From JAHHLP01 sp041609895 (GTDB taxonomy: Bacteria > Bacteroidota > Rhodothermia > Rhodothermales > JABDKH01), in contig JBFIPX010000040.1 of NCBI GenBank assembly GCA_041609895.1, positions 1 through 21,351 on the forward strand: a stretch of DNA of 21,351 bases, given 5' to 3'. Positions 15,704 through 21,351 of this stretch are shown here, in pieces. The translations under genes and the position numbers were made by a program. Within the stretch, counting starts at the first letter, position 1. Each line of letters begins with the position of its first letter. The notes beneath the pieces are model-generated. The model was not told the origin of the DNA, searched no databases, and saw nothing but the letters and a program-made list of their open reading frames with translations.

Positions 15704-15778
15704 CTGGAGCTCGTTCGGTTGATGCGCTTGGTCTGGCGCTCGACAACATCGTCGAACGGAACCCGCTTCGAGTTCAAT

Positions 15779-16948
15779 CTAAGATGACCTTCCGTCTTGC
15801 ACCGCAAATTTGAGGGCATTCTCGATCGTGTCGATGAGATGTTCGACGGCCAGGTGCTGCCGGCAATACTCGAAAGCGTTATCCGAGAAGCGCTGTCTGT
15901 CCTCAAGTATTTGCAAGGCTCCTCTCACAAGCGTGTCCGGTTCTCTAGGAACCATTATTCCGTTTTCACCCGGCACGAGCGATTCGATTTCGGGTCCATG
16001 AAACGGGGTGTTGTCGGGAGGATCTTGCGTCAGGATCGGTACGCCGAGACTAAACGCATGGTTAATAACCAGGCCGACGTATCCAGGAATGACCATCACG
16101 TCAGCGGCAAAAATATACGGAGCCGACTTTCCGGCTTCGGGTATAGAACCGAGAAATCTGACGTGATCCTCCAATTTCAGTGCCGCTACACGCTGCTCCA
16201 TTGAAGAGCGCTCCGGACCATCCCCGATTATCAGCAGTGTGGCCTTTCGTACTTCCGTCATCGACTTGATGAACGTGATAAGGTCGTCGGTCCCCTTCCT
16301 TGCAACGAGCTGGCCCACGAAGACAAACGTCGGCTGGTCGGGCAGACCCAAGCGCTTCCTCACTTCGCTTCGGCCTTCCTGCGACAGCCTGTCTCGCAAT
16401 CCGAACAGCTCCGTCGTATCCAGCGTGTTCTGGGCGACGAACAGCCGATCAGACGCAACGTGTGTGGAGAGTACGTCCCGCGACCGTCTGCTGTAACACA
16501 GGCATGCCTCCACCCTGCGCGCCATCCGAAGCCTGTATTGTTGGAGGGGGTGCCGGCTGCTGTACGGCCTATGTACCGAGTAGAAAATTCCCCATAGGAT
16601 TCGCGCTGCGCCCTGTTTCCTGGCCGACCGCAACAGGAACGGGAGAGTAATTGACCGAGGTGATTCCTCGGCAATGACTGCCATCGGGGCACCAAACCGC
16701 TCAAACACTCCAGTGAACGGTTGTGCGTGTATCGTCTCGCCCTTGACCCAAAAATTTCGGAGAGGAACTCGGCGAAAGCTCGCCGCCACATCGCCCATCA
16801 GCGTAGGGTTTCCGGCCGGGCGCTGGCCGTGACAAACGATCAAACGACCGCCGAGTCGGTCGTTCAACTTGGCAAGCATCGGCACGCGGTACGCCGGCAG
16901 CATGCGTGAGAAATAATAGACCGGATTGTCCTGCTCAGGAGCTTTCAC
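15779..16948 (-). CDS. Glycosyltransferase family 4 protein (PGxVGL variant)
   Basis: A GT-B glycosyltransferase of 389 residues from GTG 16948, or 397 from TTG 16972. The N-terminal half begins VYYFSRMLPAYRVPMLAKLN. The C-terminal half starts at about 215 (residues numbered from TTG 16972) with FVFVGQLVARKGTDDLI, then LLIIGDGPE (247-255) and VRFLGSIPEAGKSAPYIFAA. Where GT4 enzymes usually have EX7E, this one reads VIPGYVGLVINHAFSLGVPI (294-313), with Gly and His in place of the glutamates. Known GT4 subfamilies from polysaccharide loci carry this PGxVGL/H version, so it need not be inactive. It probably acts with the downstream minus-strand glycosyltransferase on the same repeat unit. Neither start has a Shine-Dalgarno sequence; I prefer GTG because it is the commoner start codon. 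The gene diverges from the Wzz-like gene across a 367-base intergenic region. Confidence 0.87.
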   Translation of the reverse strand: MKAPEQDNPVYYFSRMLPAYRVPMLAKLNDRLGGRLIVCHGQRPAGNPTLMGDVAASFRRVPLRNFWVKGETIHAQPFTGVFERFGAPMAVIAEESPRSITLPFLLRSARKQGAARILWGIFYSVHRPYSSRHPLQQYRLRMARRVEACLCYSRRSRDVLSTHVASDRLFVAQNTLDTTELFGLRDRLSQEGRSEVRKRLGLPDQPTFVFVGQLVARKGTDDLITFIKSMTEVRKATLLIIGDGPERSSMEQRVAALKLEDHVRFLGSIPEAGKSAPYIFAADVMVIPGYVGLVINHAFSLGVPILTQDPPDNTPFHGPEIESLVPGENGIMVPREPDTLVRGALQILEDRQRFSDNAFEYCRQHLAVEHLIDTIENALKFAVQDGRSS

Positions 16949-17100
16949 TTGGAGGCGGGTTAGGGGAATCAACCAGCTGAAACAGGCGGGAAGGAGGTCA
17001 CGATGCGGAATCTAGGGCTGTACGGACACGCGTCCGCGGTGTTCTCGCGAAACTCATCGGCAAGTGCGGTCTAAAGCCAAGTGTCAGGCAGCAGATGCAG

Positions 17101-17114
17101 AACGTTAAGACGTT
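17101..17114. repeat. Short inverted repeat upstream of the candidate promoter
   Basis: aacgt and acgtt form a 5-base perfect stem around a four-base loop (taag), ending seven bases before the candidate -35 box at 17122. The position would suit an operator or a terminator stem, but it is short and may be chance. Confidence 0.25.
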
Positions 17115-17121
17115 TTCAGGT

Positions 17122-17151
17122 TTGACACGCCAACCGCCGGGTGTCGATACT
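17122..17151 (+). promoter_or_regulatory. Candidate sigma70-type promoter of the wzz-wzy-wzx operon
   Basis: An exact TTGACA (17122-17127) is followed after 18 bases by GATACT (17146-17151), a four-of-six match to TATAAT. It points toward the Wzz-like gene, which would give a leader of about 160 bases holding the 17241 hairpin. If the organism is a Bacteroidota member, its main sigma factor may prefer other boxes, so this is only a candidate. Confidence 0.35.
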
Positions 17152-17240
17152 GAGGATCAAGTTTCACAATCGACCGTCGTATATTGGTAGTTTGCAGTTC
17201 AGCGCTTCGTTCTCAAGAACAAATTGCCAGTCAGCGATCG

Positions 17241-17255
17241 CGTCAGTCACTGACG
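17241..17255 (+). promoter_or_regulatory. Perfect 6-base hairpin in the leader of the wzz-like gene
   Basis: cgtcag and ctgacg pair exactly around a three-base loop, 60 bases before the ATG at 17316. It directly follows a gcgatcgc palindrome (17234-17241). No T-run follows, so it is not an intrinsic terminator. It may be a leader structure or protein-binding site. Confidence 0.3.
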
Positions 17256-17315
17256 ATTCATCTCTCTCGCCGCTCACCGGCCACATTCTGGCCGACGGGG
17301 TCCTGATTCGCCTGC

Positions 17316-18539
17316 ATGCACGAAATACAACCTAAGACTGACCACGGCCAGGATTTCTTCAGGTCTGCCAAAGACAGGAGTCTACTCGACGAACCCAGTC
17401 TCTGGCGGGCCTTGGGCACGTTGTACCGGCGAAGAGTGTTCATAGTGGCCATGACTGCACTCGTCGCGGTGGGCGCCATTGTGATAAGCCTGCTGCTTCC
17501 CGTCTGGTACAAGGCTACGACCCGCCTGCTAACACCGGAAGGGTCCGGTGCCGGTGGATTCGCATCGATGCTTACCGAGTTTGCACCTGAAGCAGCCTCT
17601 CTTCTCGGCGGAGGTGGCGGTGGCGAGATCAATCGGTACTTCGCGATTCTATCGAGTCGAAGTCTGATGACGAACGTAGTTCGTCGATTCGACTTGATGA
17701 ATGTGTACGACATCGAGCCGAGTGAGACTGCACTGGACGACACGATCGAGTTGCTCCGCGCTAATACGGAGTTTACTCTCGATCAGGAATTCGAATACCT
17801 GTCGATTGAGGTTCTCGACCGTGATCCGCAGCGCGCCGCTGACATTGCGAACTATTTTGTTCAGGAACTGAATCGCGTCAACAGCCAACTGTCGGCACAA
17901 AACGCGTCGCTTTATACCGGGTTTGTTTCCGAGAGCTTGACAGGAGCGGAGACGGCGCTCGATTCAGCCAGAGCCCGCATGCAGCGGTTCCAGGAAGAGA
18001 ACGGAGTCATCGACCTTCCAACGCAAACGCAGGCTTTCCTTGAAAACGTTGCTGATCTTCGACGCGATGTCCTTGAAGCCGAAATACAGTACGAAGTGCT
18101 ACGGGGAGAGCTGGGACCAGAGAATGCTCGCACGCGATCAGCAAAGATGCTGGCCGAGACCGCCAAGTCCAAGTATGATGCCGCTCTCGGCGGCGCCGAG
18201 AGGCTTCTTCCGGTTCCGCAGTCGCGTATCCCGTCCCTGGCGAATCAGTATGCAGAGCTGTTGCAGGAGGTCCTGATTCAGGGAGAGATCGTCAAGTTCG
18301 TCAGACCACTTTACGAACAGGCCCGCTTCGATGAGCAGCGCGAAAAGGTAGCCGTCCAGGTTCTCGACCCTGCTGTTGCACCGTCACGCAAGGCGAAGCC
18401 CGTCCGGTCCATACTTGTAGTCGTTGCGACTATTTCGGGTTTTCTGCTCTCACTAATATTTGTTCTCCTTTACGATTACGTAAAGCGCGAACACCGTTCG
18501 ATTCTTGCCCGTCTGGAGGCTGGCGTCGAAGGTGGATAG
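17316..18539 (+). CDS. Wzz-family chain-length determinant / polysaccharide co-polymerase
   Basis: A 407-residue inner-membrane protein with the Wzz layout. It has a cytosolic N terminus (1-40), transmembrane helix 1 (about 41-62), then LPVWYKATTRLLTPEGSGAG, as is typical just after TM1. A large periplasmic domain with long coiled-coil-like helices (about 205-345) follows, then a proline-containing stretch, VLDPAVAPSRKAKPVR (349-364), leading into transmembrane helix 2 (365-386). A short basic tail ends the protein. Wzz proteins set the length of Wzy-made polymers. A run of six glycines lies at 98-103. There is no C-terminal tyrosine kinase domain, so any partner kinase is encoded elsewhere. 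It is the first of three closely spaced plus-strand genes and is followed after 24 bases by the polymerase. ATG 17316 lacks a Shine-Dalgarno sequence. Confidence 0.9.
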   Translation: MHEIQPKTDHGQDFFRSAKDRSLLDEPSLWRALGTLYRRRVFIVAMTALVAVGAIVISLLLPVWYKATTRLLTPEGSGAGGFASMLTEFAPEAASLLGGGGGGEINRYFAILSSRSLMTNVVRRFDLMNVYDIEPSETALDDTIELLRANTEFTLDQEFEYLSIEVLDRDPQRAADIANYFVQELNRVNSQLSAQNASLYTGFVSESLTGAETALDSARARMQRFQEENGVIDLPTQTQAFLENVADLRRDVLEAEIQYEVLRGELGPENARTRSAKMLAETAKSKYDAALGGAERLLPVPQSRIPSLANQYAELLQEVLIQGEIVKFVRPLYEQARFDEQREKVAVQVLDPAVAPSRKAKPVRSILVVVATISGFLLSLIFVLLYDYVKREHRSILARLEAGVEGG

Positions 18540-18563
18540 CGGGCGATTCGACCTGTTCAGCTC

Positions 18564-20000
18564 ATGAAGAACGCCCAGACATCGACGCTGCCGTGGAATC
18601 CGGACGTTGCCTGGAGAAGGCTGAACGTACTTCTTTATGCAGGATTCGGGCTCAGTGTGGCCTCCCTTCTGTTGATGGCGTGGTTAGCGCACGAGTACCT
18701 ACTGTTCGTACCGTTGCTGCTGACCGGGTTGCTGCTTCTGCCTTGGCTTCTCAAGGATGAGCTCGTGCTGCTCTGCACGATCCTGCTGGGTTTTACCGTC
18801 GTGGCCGGCTACGAGGAAGGCTTCCAACCCGAAGAGGCACTGTACGGCGCCGCGTATCTCAGCTATCTCGCCTACTGGTTTCTGACGCGAACCCTGATCT
18901 ACAGGGACCGTTACGTCTTCACGAAGTCGGACGTCGCCCTCCTCCTCTTTCTAGTCTACTTCTCGGTATTCACGGGATTGACGTTTGTATTCCGGGGTGA
19001 CGCAGTGGCAATGGTGAGCGAGTGGCTGTCCCTGTCAATGCTCGCGTTCTACTTCCCGATCAAGGAGTTGATTGCTCGAGACCCCCGAGCGCCGCGCGCC
19101 ATCCTCGGCACATTCGGACTGCTGACGCTAATCATCGCTATCCGGAACCTGTTCGAGTACGTTTATGGCATAGGGACGGCTGAGCAGTGGTGGCAGATCA
19201 CGTCGGGTCGAGCAGTAACCAACGAACAGATGATCATGATGGCGGCGATCGGGAGCTTCGTCCTGCTGCAGTTTGCGAAGACCTCCGTTCAACGAGTGAT
19301 TCTGTTCGCACTCTTCGGGATTTTCACCGCCGGCGTCGTGATCAGTCTAAGTCGGGCCGTTTGGCTGTCCCTTGCTCTCGGGCTTCTCATCATCTTCCTT
19401 CTCGTCGACCGGCGGCGAAGAGTCGGAATCATTGTGCTCGTGGTAGTAAGCACTGTGGTGTTAGCCGGCGTGTCCGTAGTGCTGTTCGGCGATCAGCTGC
19501 TACTCGTGGCGGTTGGCCTTGTCGATCGGTTAGTAAGCCTGGAAACTGCCTTCACCGAAGACATATCGCTAATAAATAGATTCATTGAAATGAAAGCGGC
19601 GTTGAGTGCGTTTGCAGTCAGTCCGATCATAGGTTACGGTTTCGGGGTCTCGTTCGAATACTACAGTCTGGTCTACGAGGCGACCCGTGAGACAACCTTT
19701 GTGCACAACGGTTATGTAGGGCTGCTGTATCGACACGGTCTTGTCGGTACCTGTTTGATACTCACGGCATACGTCGGCTCAGGCGTTCGAGGGGCCCGCC
19801 TCTTCCTTACCAGCCATGCCGCTCCGGTCTCGAGGATTCTTGGACTAATCGCTGTAGCCTGTCTGGCTGCGATGGCGTTGGTGGCCAGTTCTAACAACCC
19901 GTTCACGGTATCGGATAAGACGCTGATCATTGCTGCTGCTGCGGCTCTTGCGGCCGGGGCAGCAGAACGAGAGCGACTGATCGAGCAAGCGTCTAATTGA
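18564..20000 (+). CDS. O-antigen ligase/polymerase family membrane protein (probable Wzy)
   Basis: A 478-residue integral membrane protein with roughly eleven or twelve hydrophobic helices. The Wzy/WaaL (O-antigen ligase, Wzy_C) signature is visible in the second half: VVISLSRAVWLSLALG (258-273, Arg264), a long periplasmic loop (about 308-385) with LINRFIEMK (Arg339) and SPIIGYGFG (353-361), and HNGYVGLLYRHGLVG (381-395, His381). Family members join undecaprenyl-linked sugar units, either to each other (Wzy) or to lipid A core (WaaL). Sequence alone does not separate these. Its place between a Wzz-like and a Wzx-like gene favours polymerase. The stop codon overlaps the TTG at 19997, the earliest possible start of the flippase gene, so translation may be coupled. 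Confidence 0.88.
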   Translation: MKNAQTSTLPWNPDVAWRRLNVLLYAGFGLSVASLLLMAWLAHEYLLFVPLLLTGLLLLPWLLKDELVLLCTILLGFTVVAGYEEGFQPEEALYGAAYLSYLAYWFLTRTLIYRDRYVFTKSDVALLLFLVYFSVFTGLTFVFRGDAVAMVSEWLSLSMLAFYFPIKELIARDPRAPRAILGTFGLLTLIIAIRNLFEYVYGIGTAEQWWQITSGRAVTNEQMIMMAAIGSFVLLQFAKTSVQRVILFALFGIFTAGVVISLSRAVWLSLALGLLIIFLLVDRRRRVGIIVLVVVSTVVLAGVSVVLFGDQLLLVAVGLVDRLVSLETAFTEDISLINRFIEMKAALSAFAVSPIIGYGFGVSFEYYSLVYEATRETTFVHNGYVGLLYRHGLVGTCLILTAYVGSGVRGARLFLTSHAAPVSRILGLIAVACLAAMALVASSNNPFTVSDKTLIIAAAAALAAGAAERERLIEQASN

Positions 20001-20014
20001 GGCGATCATCACCC

Positions 20015-21268
20015 GTGGACCGAGGTCTCCTTAAAAATATCGGCTGGCTGGGAATTGCCAACGTCCTGGTCAAGCCGGTCTGGTTCGTCTTCGTCACCGC
20101 AGTTCTCATGCGGCAGCTCGGAGCCGAAGGCTACGGCGTTCTGAATGCGGCGCTGGCGATGGCCGGAATCGTGATTGCCTTTACAGATCTCGGCATGGGC
20201 AGGTATACGGTGCGCGAAGTCTCCCGCGACCGCGACACTGCCTCCCTGCTGATGTCCAACTTCCTCGGCCTCCGTCTGGCACTGATTCTTGCCGCTATCC
20301 TGACAACCGTCGTCGTTGGCTGGGCGCTCGGCTATCGCTCGGTGGCGCTGTGGGCCGTCGGCATGGCAGCGATATATTCGGCCGCACTCACGATGACCAT
20401 ATTCCTCCGTGGTCTCTTCGAAGCCTTCGAAGCGCTTAAGGCAGAGGCCGTGCTGCTGATAGTCGACAAGTTTCTCGTCATCTCGGGCGGCCTTGCGCTG
20501 CTACTCCTGATCGGAGGCGCGCACTGGACCCTCACCGGCATGGCAGCCGGAATGGTCGTCACCGCCGCGCTGCATGTCGGATGGCTTCATCGCCGGCTTG
20601 CTCGGTTGAAACCGGCTTTGTTCGACACGAATTTCATCCGAGATCACTTTTCGAAGATCATTCCGTTCGGCCTCGCCGGCCTGCTAACGGTACTCTATTT
20701 CAGGGTCGACCTTGTCATGGTCGAGGCAATCGTTGGCGAGTCGGCCGCAGGACAATATGGTGCGGCATTTCGAATCCTTGAAGCTCTCTTGATGCTGCCG
20801 TCGATCGTGGTACTCTCCGCCCTGTTTCCGCGCCTCTCGCGGCTCGAGCACGAAGGGGATCGTGAGGGCTTCTCACAGATCGTTCGATTCGGGATGGGCG
20901 GGCTGATCGGAGCCAGTCTGGCGGTTGCGGTGACGTTGACGTTGTTGGCCCCTCGCCTTATTCACCTGCTCGCGCCCGACCCCGGATTCGCTCCCGCCGC
21001 GACAGCTCTGACTATCCTGACGTGGACCTTCCCGCTCATGTGTATCAACTATCTCCTGTATGCATTGCTCGTGACAGCGAGCGAAGAACGGTTCATTTGG
21101 AAGACGCTCGCCGGCGTTGTCATATTCAACATCATCACGAATCTCCTCGTCATCCCGGAATTCGGCATTCAAGGAGCCGCCGCTACGACAGTTGCCTCTG
21201 AGGTCATCTTGTGCGGCTTCTATCTGGTGCGGAGTATCAGGGCCATACCGCCGCGTTTCGCGTCGTGA
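20015..21268 (+). CDS. Wzx-type oligosaccharide flippase (MOP superfamily)
   Basis: A polytopic membrane protein with about twelve transmembrane helices, 417 residues from GTG 20015 or 423 from TTG 19997. The start LLKNIGWLGIANVLVKPVWF and the following RQLGAEGYGVLNAALAMAG with FTDLGMGRYTVREVSRD match the polysaccharide biosynthesis/flippase family, where a GxxxYG-type helix and a DLGM motif are typical. The middle segment FRVDLVMVEAIVGESAAGQY is the matching motif of the second half. Wzx moves undecaprenyl-linked repeats across the inner membrane. GTG 20015 has a GAGG 12 bases upstream (19999-20002), a rather long distance. TTG 19997 overlaps the polymerase stop by four bases and could be used by coupling. 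The gene is complete at its 3' end and is followed by 83 bases without a visible feature. Confidence 0.92.
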   Translation: MDRGLLKNIGWLGIANVLVKPVWFVFVTAVLMRQLGAEGYGVLNAALAMAGIVIAFTDLGMGRYTVREVSRDRDTASLLMSNFLGLRLALILAAILTTVVVGWALGYRSVALWAVGMAAIYSAALTMTIFLRGLFEAFEALKAEAVLLIVDKFLVISGGLALLLLIGGAHWTLTGMAAGMVVTAALHVGWLHRRLARLKPALFDTNFIRDHFSKIIPFGLAGLLTVLYFRVDLVMVEAIVGESAAGQYGAAFRILEALLMLPSIVVLSALFPRLSRLEHEGDREGFSQIVRFGMGGLIGASLAVAVTLTLLAPRLIHLLAPDPGFAPAATALTILTWTFPLMCINYLLYALLVTASEERFIWKTLAGVVIFNIITNLLVIPEFGIQGAAATTVASEVILCGFYLVRSIRAIPPRFAS

Positions 21269-21351
21269 TTCGCCCGGCTGCTAAGGTCTGGCGTCGGGGG
21301 TCCAATCCTACATGTGACTTCCCTTGCTACCTGTAATGACGCAGCCGGTAC
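21269..21351. other. Non-coding tail after the flippase gene, no feature seen
   Basis: After the TGA at 21266-21268 the remaining 83 bases show no open frame with family resemblance and no T-tailed hairpin. The next gene lies beyond the window. Confidence 0.4.

Larger units (their letters stand above)
16949..17315. promoter_or_regulatory. 367-base divergent intergenic region of the polysaccharide locus
   Basis: This is the longest stretch without a gene. It must hold the promoters of the minus-strand glycosyltransferase pair and the plus-strand wzz-like operon. I see three small hairpins: cggac/gtccg at 17023-17036, aacgt/acgtt at 17101-17114 and cgtcag/ctgacg at 17241-17255. There is also one sigma70-like promoter match (17122-17151). 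I found no ops/JUMPstart element, tRNA or credible small ORF. A 64-residue frame at 17141-17335 has no recognisable features. Confidence 0.5.

Noticed and set aside
16949..17315. ops/JUMPstart antitermination element in the polysaccharide leader
   Set aside because: I searched by eye for GGCGGTAG-type sequence and found none on either strand.
17141..17335. 64-residue plus-strand frame in the large intergenic region
   Set aside because: It has no hydrophobic segment or motif of note, no ribosome site, and overlaps the start of the Wzz-like gene. It could be a leader peptide, but nothing supports it.
17598..17627. Six-glycine run in the Wzz-like protein taken as a sequence error or repeat expansion
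   Set aside because: The frame continues without disturbance and glycine-rich turns occur at this position after TM1 in Wzz-like proteins, so it is unremarkable.

Overview
The window looks like a chromosomal piece of a Gram-negative bacterium of moderately high GC content, most likely from the Bacteroidota/Rhodothermota side of the tree. This is an inference from gene content. Two rhomboid proteases followed by a membrane-anchored endonuclease/exonuclease/phosphatase (EEP) protein is an arrangement I associate with Bacteroidota. The second rhomboid has the C-terminal tail typical of that cassette. Shine-Dalgarno sequences are nearly absent, and GTG/TTG starts are common. An LpxH-like enzyme and a Wza-type export protein imply an outer membrane. 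No tRNA, rRNA, CRISPR array, insertion sequence, phage gene or toxin-antitoxin pair was seen.

Left part (1-6914): a truncated GH13 alpha-amylase-family lipoprotein (minus strand) diverges from a membrane-anchored SGNH-hydrolase/TPR protein (plus strand). The latter converges on ispG with only two bases between stop codons. Upstream of ispG on the same strand lie an EEP-family membrane protein and two rhomboid proteases, probably transcribed rhomboid 1, rhomboid 2, EEP and possibly ispG.

Middle (6915-11505): an LpxH-like metallophosphoesterase (lipid A pathway) and a class A penicillin-binding protein run on the plus strand. They converge on ispE. ispG and ispE are both MEP-pathway genes that feed isoprenoid and undecaprenyl carrier synthesis.

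Right part (11506-21268): an exopolysaccharide or O-antigen type locus of the Wzx/Wzy class. A four-SLBB export protein and a GT4 glycosyltransferase are on the plus strand, and two more GT4 enzymes are on the minus strand. After a 367-base intergenic region carrying a plausible promoter and hairpins, the plus strand resumes with a Wzz-like chain-length protein, a Wzy/O-antigen-ligase-type polymerase and a Wzx-like flippase. The expected division of labour is that GT enzymes build lipid-linked repeats, Wzx flips them, Wzy polymerises with Wzz setting length, and the SLBB protein takes part in export. No initiating sugar-phosphate transferase or tyrosine autokinase is in the window, so the locus is probably incomplete here.

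Much of the window concerns the cell envelope. I found no convincing undescribed system. The points most worth checking are the divergent and convergent gene junctions, the rhomboid/EEP in-frame junction, the SGNH/TPR fusion and the regulatory DNA of the polysaccharide locus.
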